Below are positions 1 through 6,657 of a DNA stretch of 7,154 bases, piece by piece. The stretch lies in contig CANCKV010000158.1 of the NCBI GenBank assembly GCA_947378615.1, forward strand, positions 1 to 7,154, read 5' to 3'. Under the pieces are notes generated by a model. That model saw nothing but the letters and a program-made list of their open reading frames with translations, was not told the origin of the DNA and did not search any database. Position numbers and translations under genes: made by a program. Position 1 is the first letter of the stretch; each line of letters starts with the position of its first letter. Source of the stretch: Chitinophagaceae bacterium (GTDB lineage: Bacteria; Bacteroidota; Bacteroidia; Chitinophagales; Chitinophagaceae).

Positions 1-481
1 CCCAATAGGCTTTATATCCATTATATTCTTTAGGATTATGACTTGCAGTACAAACAACACCTGCTTTACAACCAAGATGCCTAATAGCAAAACTCAATTC
101 GGGAGTAGGGCGCAACGCTTCGAAAAGGAAAACCTTAATCCCATTTGCTGCAAAAATTCCAGCAGTGGTTTCAGCAAAAAAGCGGCTATTATTACGGCTA
201 TCATGCGCTATGGCAACTGATATTTCAACATTACCAAAAGCCTTCCTGAGGTAATTTGAAAAGCCCTGTGTAGCCATCCCCACCGTATATTTATTCATCC
301 GATTGGTGCCTACACCCATAATTCCTCTTAGACCACCTGTACCAAATTCGAGATTGGCATAAAAACTTTCTTCTAACTCCGAAGTATTTTCTTTTTGTAG
401 TTTGAGTATAGTTTCTTTAGTGGCAGCATCGTAATTGCCATTTAACCAAACATTTACTTTTTCTAAAACAGCAGCATTCAT
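1..481 (-). CDS. pgcA: Phospho-sugar mutase (phosphoglucomutase/phosphomannomutase, PgcA/PGM2 type), N-terminal part
   Basis: Partial gene: 160 codons plus one base are visible, and the rest lies beyond the left edge. The ATG at 481 opens a frame without stops that begins MNAAVLEKVNVWL. Family hallmarks are LEFGTGGLRGIMGVGTNRMN (residues 44-63, domain I entry), HDSRNNS (93-99), LRPTPELSFA (123-132) and the phosphoserine loop TASHNPKEYNGYK (145-157), in which Ser147 is the residue that carries the phosphate. These enzymes interconvert sugar 1- and 6-phosphates in the cytosol, feeding glycogen, nucleotide-sugar and cell-envelope synthesis. The FGTGGLRG and RPTPELSF signatures point to the long (about 570-580 residue) PgcA/PGM2 branch rather than the shorter phosphomannomutase or GlmM; about a quarter is present here. 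Glucose versus mannose specificity cannot be read from this end. The gene starts 83 bp downstream of the phosphoribosyltransferase stop with no terminator seen between them, so cotranscription is possible. Confidence 0.95.
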   Translation of the reverse strand, partial: MNAAVLEKVNVWLNGNYDAATKETILKLQKENTSELEESFYANLEFGTGGLRGIMGVGTNRMNKYTVGMATQGFSNYLRKAFGNVEISVAIAHDSRNNSRFFAETTAGIFAANGIKVFLFEALRPTPELSFAIRHLGCKAGVVCTASHNPKEYNGYKAYW

Positions 482-564
482 GTGTTTAAATTTATTTTTA
501 ATAAAAAAGTTCTTTTGCAAATATTAAATATCGTTTCAAAAATCGAACCTGTATATCTTACTTA

Positions 565-1068
565 TCAAGCAATATAAGCCCCGAGTATTTCGTTATTAAC
601 CGTTTCAACATAGATATGGTCTTGTAGGGCAGTTGCAATCGTTAATCCCACATAATCGGACTTTACAGGAAATTGCTTATGCATTCTTTCAACAAGAACT
701 AAAGTTTGAATACTTTTAGGTTGAGAAAACAACAGAGGCCTAAGTGCATACAACAGCGTTTTACCACTATTGACGACATCATCCGTTACAATTATATTTT
801 TATCATTGAAGTTGATATCAGGTTCACTCAAAAAAACTTCCTTTGGATCAATTTTATTGAGAATAACAGATACAATTTTAATAGGAACTGTTAAATAAGA
901 GTTCAACAATGCGCCAATTTTATCAGCGATTACTTTTCCACTATTTCTAATACCAATAATTATAATCTCAGCAGTGTCACCTTGAAGTTGTTCCGCAATT
1001 TCTAAAGCCAATCTTTGCAGCTTCTGTTCAGCCACTTCTTTACTTAATACATACTTCCTTTCAGTCAT
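565..1068 (-). CDS. PyrR-like phosphoribosyltransferase
   Basis: A 167-residue type I phosphoribosyltransferase, cytosolic. The PRPP-binding loop is IIVTDDVVNSGKT (residues 92-104) with the paired acidic residues Asp96-Asp97. An upstream GIRNSGKVIADKI segment (39-51) sits where PyrR has its pyrophosphate loop, and LVERMHKQFPVKSDYVGLTI (125-144) matches the PyrR C-terminal block (LVDR-H-ELPI-PDYVG). Length and motif order fit PyrR (about 170-180 residues), the pyr-operon RNA-binding attenuator that also has uracil phosphoribosyltransferase activity. Differences from the textbook protein are visible: the usual T-R-G of the pyrophosphate loop reads N-S-G, and the usual D-D-V-L-Y-T-G-R-T reads D-D-V-V-N-S-G-K-T. 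There are no pyrimidine genes nearby and I see no pyr attenuator. It may be a salvage enzyme or a divergent regulator; the substrate is unknown. The ATG at 1068 gives the start MTERKYVLS, a normal N-terminus for the family. Confidence 0.85.
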   Translation of the reverse strand: MTERKYVLSKEVAEQKLQRLALEIAEQLQGDTAEIIIIGIRNSGKVIADKIGALLNSYLTVPIKIVSVILNKIDPKEVFLSEPDINFNDKNIIVTDDVVNSGKTLLYALRPLLFSQPKSIQTLVLVERMHKQFPVKSDYVGLTIATALQDHIYVETVNNEILGAYIA

Positions 1069-1288
1069 TAACGGGTTAAATTTGGTAGGGGTAAAAATAA
1101 TAGAAATGTTGTAACAACAGTATAAAAGTTGATAAATTATTTAATTTAATTAAAAAAAGGCCTGCTGTATTGCTACAACAGGCCTTTTGGCTAATCTTAT
1201 CAAGTATTTTAAAGAGAATAATCACAAGTAAACAACAGTGATAATCGTCAATTATGAAACAAAAAAAAATAACACGATTACGCTATCA
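1069..1288. other. Intergenic gap between phosphoribosyltransferase and lpdA
   Basis: 220 bp without a gene. It contains the lpdA terminator (1155-1188) and, to its left, the 5' leader of the phosphoribosyltransferase gene. No convincing Bacteroidota promoter (TTTG, 17-23 nt, TAnnTTTG) is seen in that leader. A short perfect palindrome GTTGTAACAAC lies at 1108-1118; on its own it is too short to call an operator. Confidence 0.6.
1155..1188 (-). terminator. Intrinsic terminator of lpdA
   Basis: A hairpin with arms 1155-1164 and 1179-1188 (AAAAGGCCTG / CAGGCCTTTT, 10 bp), then one C-A mismatch (1165/1178) and three more pairs (1166-1168 / 1175-1177) around a 6-nt loop. Read on the minus strand it is followed by seven T residues (1158 to 1152), whereas the plus strand has only TTTT then GG. 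It therefore serves the leftward lpdA transcript, about 100 bp after that stop codon. This implies that the phosphoribosyltransferase has its own promoter in 1069-1150. Confidence 0.85.
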
Positions 1289-2698
1289 TTAAATATCAGT
1301 CGCCTCACCATAAGCAACAGCTGTTGCTTCTTTGAATCCTTCACTCATAGTTGGGTGAGGGTGAACAGCATTTAATATTTCATGTGCAGTAGTTTCCAAT
1401 TTTCTAGCTGTAACTACTTCTGCAATCATTTCTGTTACATTCGTACCAATCATGTGAGTACCCAATAATTCGCCATACTTGGCATCATATATAACCTTTA
1501 CAAAACCGTCTGTATTTCCAGATGCACTTGCTTTTCCACTAGCTAAGAAAGGAAACTTTCCTACCTTAATTTCAAAACCAGCATCCTTTGCTGCTTTTTC
1601 AGTCATTCCAACACTTGCTATTTCAGGAGTACAATAAGTACATCCTGGAATATTGCCATAATCGATAGCATCGGGGAGATGATGAAGTTTCTTTTCATTA
1701 AAGCCAATAAATTCAGCGGCATTAATACCTTCCTTACTTGCAACGTGAGCAAGGGCTTGACCTGGAGTCGCATCACCAATCGCTAGGATACCCGCAACAC
1801 TTGTTTGACCATATTTGTCAACAACTATCTTTCCTTTTTCCGTTTTTATTCCAAGCTCTTCAAGACCAATATTTTCGATATTAGCTACCACTCCCACAGC
1901 ACTCAAAACAATATCTGCCTCAAGAGTAATAAAACTTCCATCTTGCTTTTTTACTTGTGCTTTTACACCAACCCCACTTGTATCCACACTTTCTACGGAT
2001 GAATTGGTTAATATTTCAATCCCTTGTTTTTTATAACTTTTCTCCAATTCTTTACTGATATCTTCATCTTCGACAGGGACGATACGAGGTAAAAACTCTA
2101 CAATTGTCACTTTAGTACCCATGCTATTATAGAAATAAGCAAACTCCACTCCTATCGCACCACTTCCCACAATAATCATGCTTTTAGGTTGTTGTGGCAA
2201 TACCATTGCTTCCCTGTAACCAATGATTTTCTTTCCATCAATGGGTAAGTTCGGCAATTGACGGCCACGACCTCCTGTTGCAATAATGACATATTTGCCT
2301 TCAACAATTTGTTTTGTTCCATCAGCAGCAGTTACTTCTACTTGACCTTTAGCCTTTAATTTGCCATAACCAAATATTACGTCAATTTTATTTTTACGCA
2401 TCAAAAACTGAACACCTTTACTCATTTTATCAGCAACACCACGACTACGTTTAACTACTGCTTCAAAATTGTGTTCGACACCTGTTGAGGTAATACCATA
2501 ATCAGCAGAATGTTTCAGGTATTCATAAACTTGAGCACTTTTCAACAACGCTTTAGTGGGAATACAACCCCAATTTAAACATACACCACCCAAACTTTCT
2601 TTCTCAACAATTGCAACTTTGAACCCTAATTGAGACGCACGGATAGCAGCGGGATAACCACCTGGACCACTTCCTAATACAATTACATCGTAAGCCAT
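1289..2698 (-). CDS. lpdA: Dihydrolipoamide dehydrogenase (E3), FAD-dependent
   Basis: Full-length 469-residue flavoprotein disulfide reductase; the family is usually about 460-480. It reoxidises dihydrolipoamide to lipoamide with NAD+ as the shared E3 subunit of pyruvate, 2-oxoglutarate and branched-chain ketoacid dehydrogenase complexes, in the cytosol as a homodimer. Visible parts are the FAD Rossmann motif GSGPGGYPAA (residues 9-18), the redox disulfide GGVCLNWGCIPTK (Cys40 and Cys45), the NAD-binding GSGAIGVEFA (178-187), the second FAD motif AIGDATPGQALAHVASKEG (306-324), and the C-terminal dimer-interface catalytic pair His448 and Glu453 in HPHPTMSE. All key residues are intact. The ATG at 2698 gives MAYDVIVLGSGPGG, the standard start. 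It stands alone, with no E1 or E2 genes alongside and an own terminator to its left, which is common in Bacteroidota, where one E3 can serve several complexes (inference). Confidence 0.98.
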   Translation of the reverse strand: MAYDVIVLGSGPGGYPAAIRASQLGFKVAIVEKESLGGVCLNWGCIPTKALLKSAQVYEYLKHSADYGITSTGVEHNFEAVVKRSRGVADKMSKGVQFLMRKNKIDVIFGYGKLKAKGQVEVTAADGTKQIVEGKYVIIATGGRGRQLPNLPIDGKKIIGYREAMVLPQQPKSMIIVGSGAIGVEFAYFYNSMGTKVTIVEFLPRIVPVEDEDISKELEKSYKKQGIEILTNSSVESVDTSGVGVKAQVKKQDGSFITLEADIVLSAVGVVANIENIGLEELGIKTEKGKIVVDKYGQTSVAGILAIGDATPGQALAHVASKEGINAAEFIGFNEKKLHHLPDAIDYGNIPGCTYCTPEIASVGMTEKAAKDAGFEIKVGKFPFLASGKASASGNTDGFVKVIYDAKYGELLGTHMIGTNVTEMIAEVVTARKLETTAHEILNAVHPHPTMSEGFKEATAVAYGEATDI

Positions 2699-2747
2699 TT
2701 ATATTTATTTTATTGATTGTTTACCCAAAAGAACATTTGCTTTACTA

Positions 2748-2778
2748 CAAATATTCCTATTGTTTACGCTGGCGAAAA
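2748..2778 (-). promoter_or_regulatory. Weak candidate promoter of lpdA
   Basis: Read on the minus strand, a -7-like box AATATTTG (2755 to 2748) is one base off TAnnTTTG. It is preceded after 19 nt by TTTT (2778 to 2775) in place of the -33 TTTG. It lies about 50 bp before the lpdA start. Position and spacing fit, but in DNA this AT-rich such matches arise by chance. Confidence 0.25.
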
Positions 2779-2985
2779 TAGCGGCTAAAATTCAAACAGC
2801 AAAAGGTTGTTTGTAAATCAAACGTTTGCGGTAAAATATTTTCCTTTTTTCATATTTTTTTGGCTCAAAGAATCAACTTAACAGGGGACAATAGTTTAGA
2901 TATAAGAAAAAAAATATCATTTTCTTAATCTCGCTTCGTTTTGATTTCGAGTCTAAATAGAGAAACATCCTATTATATTCACAAA

Positions 2986-3055
2986 AGGTCATATTCGATA
3001 GTCACGTAGCATTTTGTAACTATCAATCAATTACAAAACGAATAGAATCCGACCT
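2986..3055. repeat. Imperfect 70-bp palindrome (long hairpin)
   Basis: The outer ends are AGGTC (2986-2990) and GACCT (3051-3055). Moving inwards, ATTC and AT matches continue the pairing (left arm AGGTCATATTCGAT, right arm ATAGAATCCGACCT), and the core is a perfect 8-bp stem TTTTGTAA (3012-3019) / TTACAAAA (3031-3038) around an 11-nt loop. The arms are unequal in length, so a bulge of unpaired bases lies between outer and inner stems. There is no T-run after it on either strand, and no gene ends here, so it does not look like a terminator. It could be an extragenic repeat or a remnant of a mobile element; the sequence alone does not decide. Confidence 0.55.
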
Positions 3056-3092
3056 ACAAAAAAGTCTAAAATCTATTCTATTAATTATTAAC

Positions 3093-3320
3093 GCGAATCA
3101 ATAGTTGAAAATTGAATTAAATATTTCAAAATATAGGAAAAAAACTCCTGAGAGGACGCCGTAGGATAGAGATGGGGGAATCCGGTTTACAAATACAAAA
3201 TATTTAGTTTGATGTACAAAGGGTTTTGCCCTTTGATATTTTACACCGCCCTTTCAGGGCTAGCCCAAAAATGTTTTAGTACTCTTTTAAACATATTTTA
3301 TACTTCAACCCTTGATTCGC
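3093..3320. mobile_element. MITE-like element bounded by 17-nt terminal inverted repeats
   Basis: The left end GCGAATCAATAGTTGAA (3093-3109) and the reverse complement of the right end, GCGAATCAAGGGTTGAA (3304-3320), agree at 15 of 17 positions, with both mismatches adjacent. Outside the repeats both flanks are AT-rich with related ATTATTAA-like strings. The 228-bp interior has no open frame of note. It contains a G-rich segment (3151-3185), a 7-bp hairpin at 3217-3235, a second hairpin at 3248-3260 and a 10-bp palindrome at 3257-3266. Size, non-coding content, paired ends and intergenic site fit a miniature inverted-repeat transposable element or a REP-type repeat cassette mobilised in trans. 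No clean target duplication is visible. It ends about 80 bp before the universal stress gene and might affect its expression. Confidence 0.55.
3217..3266. repeat. REP-like double hairpin
   Basis: The first hairpin is CAAAGGG (3217-3223) / CCCTTTG (3229-3235) with loop TTTTG. It can be extended by AAAATAT (3197-3203) / ATATTTT (3236-3242) across a 13-nt left-side bulge. The second hairpin is GCCCT (3248-3252) / AGGGC (3256-3260) with loop TTC. Overlapping it is the perfect palindrome GGGCTAGCCC (3257-3266), so two alternative folds compete for the same GGGC. Closely spaced GC-rich hairpins in an AT-rich background are typical of REP elements tied to Y1 (RAYT, IS200/IS605-related) transposases; that link is inferred, as no such transposase is in the window. 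Confidence 0.55.
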
Positions 3321-3398
3321 ATTATTAATAAAAAAACTTATTAGAAACGGAATAATATTAAATTTTTAAGCTAACTTTATGGTCTAAAAATGCTTGTG

Positions 3399-4253
3399 AT
3401 GAAAACAATACTAGTTCCTACCGATTTTTCTGACACTTCAATTAATGCAACACGGTATGCATTTGGTTTAGCTCAACAAGTTGGTGCAAAAAAAATTGTG
3501 TTATGCAACACATTTTTGGCACCTATAAGTACTACTGTAGATCCTGCAATTCCAAATGTAGGGGTATTTGATTATGACTTGATGGAAGCCGCTTCATTAG
3601 AAGGACTTGCATCAATTAAAGAAAAACTTGCAGCTGAATTTCCTAATGAAGTAGAAGTTACCTTATTTGCCAAATATGGCTATTTTGCTGATGACATTAA
3701 TTTTATATGTAAAGAGACAGTCGCCGACATCATTGTGATTGGAATTACAGGAGGCGGATCACTGACAGAGACTATTTTTGGAAGTAATACAACAACAGTT
3801 GCTAAGAAAGCGATGGTTCCTGTAATTATAGTTCCTGCAAAAAGCTGCTATCGGAGAATTAAAAAGCTATTATTGGTTTCTGATTTCGAAGATGTTGAAA
3901 ATGTAACTCCTACGAGAGAAATAAAACGCATTTTAGATGAAACAAAGGCTCAACTAATTATATTACATATTGCTCCTAACTCACATCATTCTCTATATGA
4001 AGGGGCTTTTGAATGCTTTACATTTAAGGAGCTTTTTCAAGGATATAACCCTCAATTTAATTTTGTAGTTAATTCAAACTTTGCAGAGGCGATTAATCAT
4101 TTCTCTATTGAAAACGAAACAGATTTGACAATAATCATCCCTAAAAAACACAGTCTTTTGGAAAGTATCTTTACAAAAAGCCATACGAAAGAATTAGCAT
4201 TTCATAGTGACATTCCATTGATGGCAATACATGAACATTATCATACTGATTAA
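3399..4253 (+). CDS. Universal stress protein, tandem UspA domains
   Basis: Start chosen at the ATG at 3399, giving MKTILVPTDFSDTS, the standard Usp opening; the in-frame ATG at 3390 would add only MLV. The protein has 284 residues in two Usp folds (about 1-148 and 154-281). In the first, GITGGGSLTETIFGS (115-129) satisfies the G-2x-G-9x-G-S/T nucleotide-binding signature and is followed by VAKKAMVPVIIVP, so ATP binding is likely. In the second, the equivalent stretch IIIPKKHSLLESIFTKSHTK lacks all those glycines, so it probably does not bind nucleotide and may serve a structural or dimer role. This asymmetric tandem is common in Bacteroidota. It is a soluble cytosolic protein thought to support survival under starvation or oxidative and respiratory stress; the molecular target is unknown. 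It is transcribed alone, with a strong terminator 39 bp downstream. Confidence 0.93.
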   Translation: MKTILVPTDFSDTSINATRYAFGLAQQVGAKKIVLCNTFLAPISTTVDPAIPNVGVFDYDLMEAASLEGLASIKEKLAAEFPNEVEVTLFAKYGYFADDINFICKETVADIIVIGITGGGSLTETIFGSNTTTVAKKAMVPVIIVPAKSCYRRIKKLLLVSDFEDVENVTPTREIKRILDETKAQLIILHIAPNSHHSLYEGAFECFTFKELFQGYNPQFNFVVNSNFAEAINHFSIENETDLTIIIPKKHSLLESIFTKSHTKELAFHSDIPLMAIHEHYHTD

Positions 4254-4291
4254 ATAATGGTTTGAATAAATACAGAAAACATTTGAATGTT

Positions 4292-4330
4292 CAAGAAGAA
4301 GGCTATCTCGAAAGGGTAGCCTTTTTCTTG
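4292..4330 (+). terminator. Intrinsic terminator of the universal stress gene
   Basis: A long hairpin: left arm CAAGAAGAAGGCTA (4292-4305) pairs with right arm TAGCCTTTTTCTTG (4317-4330), 14 positions with one G-T wobble. Further inward pairing includes C4307-G4315 around a small CGAAA-type loop. The right arm supplies the TTTTT tract after the GC-rich core. It sits between the stress-protein stop and the LRR-kinase start, so those two genes are probably separate transcripts. Confidence 0.85.
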
Positions 4331-4417
4331 TACTAATTGACCATTTTTATACTATTCAATAATCAACTACCAATTTCATAACTCATTGTGCTTTATTTGC
4401 AGCACAAAATAATAAGT

Positions 4418-5743
4418 ATGCATACTTTAGAGCAGTTAAAATCAGGCGAATTACAAGGTTCAAAACTTGTAAAAATGAAATGTGGTTTAACTACAATACC
4501 TAAAGAAATATTTGACTTATCAAATTCGTTGGAAATATTAGACTTAACTGGCAATAACCTATCTGATTTACCGAATGATATCATCAATCTTACAAAGCTT
4601 AAAATACTTTTTCTTTCGGATAACAATTTCACCGCCTTCCCTGAAGTGTTAGGCAAATGTTCTCAATTGGAAATGATTGGTTTTAAAAACAATCAAATTC
4701 AATTCATAAGTGAATATGCGTTACCAATCAAAACTAGATGGTTGATTTTAACTAATAATCAGTTAGAGTCATTACCTGCTTCAATTGGGAAATGCCATCG
4801 GATGCAGAAACTTATGCTTGCTGGGAATCAACTCAAATCACTTCCTGTAGAGCTAGCTAATTGCAAGAATCTTGGATTATTAAGAATATCAGCTAATAGT
4901 TTAACATCATTCCCTGATTGGCTATTGAGCATGCCAAAACTATCATGGCTTGCATTTTCTGGCAACCCATTTTGTAAGGATTTAAATGAATACACTACTA
5001 GCTTAGAGTTCATAGAATGGAACAACTTGACGATTGAAGAAAAACTTGGAGAGGGTGCTTCGGGTGTAATATGGAAAGCCATTTGGAATAATGAGACGAA
5101 TCAACAAACACCCGTTGCTGTTAAGATTTTCAAAGGTGCAATGACAAGTGATGGATTACCTGATGATGAAATGAATGCTTGCATTTTGGCAGGTTCTCAT
5201 CCTAACCTAGTAAATGTATTGGGGAAAATAAAAGAAAATGGTGACAACAAAAAAGGTTTAGTACTGTCACTGATACCTCCTCATTTCAAAATATTAGGTC
5301 ATACGCCAAGTTTTGAGAGTTGTACAAGGGATGTATTTCAGTCAGGCACTACTTTCTCATTGAATACAATACTTGAAATTGCAAAGAGCATTGCATCAGT
5401 TGCAGCACAACTTCATGCAAAAGGCATTAATCATGGAGATTTATATGCACACAATATACTTATACATGATTCTGAAGAAGAGGTGCATCCATTATTAAGC
5501 GATTTTGGAGCTGCGACTATTTATAATAAAGAGTACAGGAAAATATCTTGTGGCTTAGAACGCATTGAAGTAAGCGCATTTGGGTGTTTATTGGAAGATT
5601 TACTTACCCATATTGAAAAAGAAGATGCACAAAAAGAAGTATTTCATTCATTAATAAATCTACATAATACATGTTTACAAGAAGATGTTATGCAAAGACC
5701 AAGTTTTGATGAAATACTTCGGTTATTAGAAATAAGTAGTTAG
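4418..5743 (+). CDS. Leucine-rich-repeat protein kinase (orphan bacterial LRR-kinase family)
   Basis: Start chosen at ATG 4418, which yields MHTLEQLKSGELQGSKL, the N-terminus I recognise for this family in Proteobacteria; an upstream in-frame GTG (4388) would add ten poor residues. The protein has 441 residues. Residues about 24-188 are seven or eight LRRs of the LxxLxLxxNxLxxLP type. About 204-441 is a eukaryote-like kinase fold: glycine loop LGEGASG (210-216), VAVK Lys236, probable helix-C Glu251, catalytic loop NHGDLYAHNIL (338-348; Asp341, Asn346), DFG (362-364) and the late QRPSF Arg427. The catalytic Arg of HRD is Gly, making it a non-RD kinase. Only about 20 residues separate DFG from the helix-F block ERIEVSAFGCLLEDLL, so the activation segment is unusually short with no APE motif. 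No signal peptide or membrane segment is seen, so it is cytosolic. Key catalytic residues remain, so activity is plausible; substrate and role are unknown. The neighbours give no functional clue. Confidence 0.92.
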   Translation: MHTLEQLKSGELQGSKLVKMKCGLTTIPKEIFDLSNSLEILDLTGNNLSDLPNDIINLTKLKILFLSDNNFTAFPEVLGKCSQLEMIGFKNNQIQFISEYALPIKTRWLILTNNQLESLPASIGKCHRMQKLMLAGNQLKSLPVELANCKNLGLLRISANSLTSFPDWLLSMPKLSWLAFSGNPFCKDLNEYTTSLEFIEWNNLTIEEKLGEGASGVIWKAIWNNETNQQTPVAVKIFKGAMTSDGLPDDEMNACILAGSHPNLVNVLGKIKENGDNKKGLVLSLIPPHFKILGHTPSFESCTRDVFQSGTTFSLNTILEIAKSIASVAAQLHAKGINHGDLYAHNILIHDSEEEVHPLLSDFGAATIYNKEYRKISCGLERIEVSAFGCLLEDLLTHIEKEDAQKEVFHSLINLHNTCLQEDVMQRPSFDEILRLLEISS

Positions 5744-5774
5744 TAAAAGGCAAGTCAACTCATATATCTAACAA

Positions 5775-6584
5775 CTATTCACTTACCATTATTTTTGCTT
5801 CTTCTTCGGCTTTCTTTTCAGCATGTTCCCTAACCATATCTATAATCCAATCTTTTCGTTTTAATACGAAGTTTGTACCTAGATATTGACGACGTACCTG
5901 CTCATTATCTGCTAATTCTTCGGCGGTTCCTTGCATGAAGATTTTTCCCTCAATCAATAAATAGGCTCTATCGCAGATTGACAATGTTTCATTTACATTG
6001 TGGTCGGTAATGAGGATGCCAATATTTTTATATTTAAGCTTTGCTACAACAGACTGAATATCTTCTACAGCTATTGGATCCACACCTGCAAATGGTTCAT
6101 CTAATAAAATAAACTTCGGGTCAACAGCTAAGGCTCGAGCAATTTCTGTACGTCTTCTCTCTCCACCACTAAGGCTATCCCCATTATTTTTCCTGACATG
6201 GTGCAGATTAAATTCTGTCAATAAAGTCTCAAGTTTTTCTTCTCTTGCTTTCTTATTCAACTTGGTCATTTCGAGAACAGCCATAATATTATCTTCCACA
6301 CTTAATTTTCGGAATACACTTGGTTCCTGAGGCAAATATCCTATTCCCATTTGCGCTCGTTTATACATGGGCAATTTTGTAATATCCAAATCATTGAGAA
6401 AAACTCGCCCTTCATCTGGCTTTATTAAACCGACAACCATATAGAAACTAGTGGTTTTCCCTGCACCATTTGGACCAAGTAAACCTACAATCTCCCCTTG
6501 AGACACACTGATAGAAACATTGTTGACTACAGTACGACCCTTGTAGCTCTTAACCAATTTGTTTGTATGTATGGTAATACTCAA
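5775..6584 (-). CDS. lptB: Lipopolysaccharide export ABC transporter ATPase LptB
   Basis: The cytosolic ATPase that powers LptFG to extract lipopolysaccharide from the inner membrane onto the Lpt bridge. With the start at TTG 6584 it has 269 residues and opens [20 protein letters not shown]. It shows Walker A GPNGAGKT (37-44, Lys43), Q-loop [18 protein letters not shown] (82-99, Gln86), signature LSGGERRR (138-145), Walker [14 protein letters not shown] (158-170, Glu163) and switch His195. [18 protein letters not shown] and [13 protein letters not shown] are LptB trademarks that separate it from LivF/LivG-type ATPases. The C-terminus has a charged tail (about 235-269, rich in Lys and Glu) beyond the 241-residue E. 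coli length. The frame stays open to another TTG at 6674, but those 30 extra residues look unlike any LptB, overlap the promoter box at 6603-6610 and run into the GH3 relic, so I reject them. It converges on the LRR-kinase with 31 bp between stops and no clear terminator. Confidence 0.95.
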   Translation of the reverse strand: MSITIHTNKLVKSYKGRTVVNNVSISVSQGEIVGLLGPNGAGKTTSFYMVVGLIKPDEGRVFLNDLDITKLPMYKRAQMGIGYLPQEPSVFRKLSVEDNIMAVLEMTKLNKKAREEKLETLLTEFNLHHVRKNNGDSLSGGERRRTEIARALAVDPKFILLDEPFAGVDPIAVEDIQSVVAKLKYKNIGILITDHNVNETLSICDRAYLLIEGKIFMQGTAEELADNEQVRRQYLGTNFVLKRKDWIIDMVREHAEKKAEEEAKIMVSE

Positions 6585-6602
6585 TTTATTAAATATTTTT
6601 GG

Positions 6603-6632
6603 CAAATGTAAGGGTAAGAAGCAAGCTGAAAA
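6603..6632 (-). promoter_or_regulatory. Probable lptB promoter, Bacteroidota sigma-A type
   Basis: On the minus strand the -7 box TACATTTG (6610 to 6603) matches TAnnTTTG perfectly. An 18-nt spacer separates it from TTTT (6632 to 6629), a near match to the -33 TTTG. Transcription should begin near 6597, about 13 nt before the TTG at 6584. This supports the shorter lptB start, since a start at 6674 would lie upstream of the transcript. It is also just downstream of the end of the GH3 relic (stop at 6658-6660). Confidence 0.5.
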
Positions 6633-6657
6633 CTTGTGACTATGCAACAGCCTCAAT

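Larger units (their letters stand above)
2699..3398. other. 700-bp non-coding region between divergent lpdA and stress-protein genes
   Basis: No frame longer than a few dozen codons and no recognisable protein, tRNA or rRNA. Region by region: 2699-2880 is the lpdA leader and AT-rich spacer; 2881-2985 is AT-rich with only weak A/T stems (for example TAAGAAAA / TTTTCTTA at 2903-2910 / 2920-2927); 2986-3055 is a 70-bp imperfect palindrome; 3093-3320 is an inverted-repeat-bounded element with internal hairpins; 3321-3398 is the AT-rich leader of the universal stress protein. GC content rises locally inside 3145-3266 relative to both sides, which suggests that segment is of different origin. Confidence 0.7.

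Noticed and set aside
38..220. 60-codon plus-strand frame
   Set aside because: Antisense shadow of the phospho-sugar mutase gene; low-complexity product with no family resemblance.
518..542. AATATTTG with upstream TTTTTG (minus strand) as a promoter for the phospho-sugar mutase
   Set aside because: The spacer is only about 11 nt, too short for the Bacteroidota consensus.
706..894. 62-codon plus-strand frame
   Set aside because: Antisense to the conserved PRPP-loop region of the phosphoribosyltransferase.
1108..1118. GTTGTAACAAC palindrome as an operator
   Set aside because: Single copy, only five base pairs per arm, and no second half-site or known regulator motif.
1805..2036. Two overlapping plus-strand frames
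   Set aside because: Both are antisense to lpdA, which is intact and conserved.
3372..3379. TAACTTTA as a -7 box for the universal stress gene
   Set aside because: No -33 partner at 17-23 nt, and transcription would start almost at the initiation codon.
4393..5082. Two minus-strand frames inside the LRR-kinase gene
   Set aside because: Shadows of the LRR repeats and kinase N-lobe; no recognisable products.
3399..5743. Stress protein plus LRR-kinase as a two-gene defence or signalling operon
   Set aside because: A strong intrinsic terminator at 4292-4330 separates them, and neither has effector or nuclease domains.
5735..5776. AGTAGTTAG / CTAACAACT inverted pair between the convergent LRR-kinase and lptB genes, as a shared terminator
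   Set aside because: Eight of nine matches but a 24-nt loop, low GC and no T-tract on either strand.
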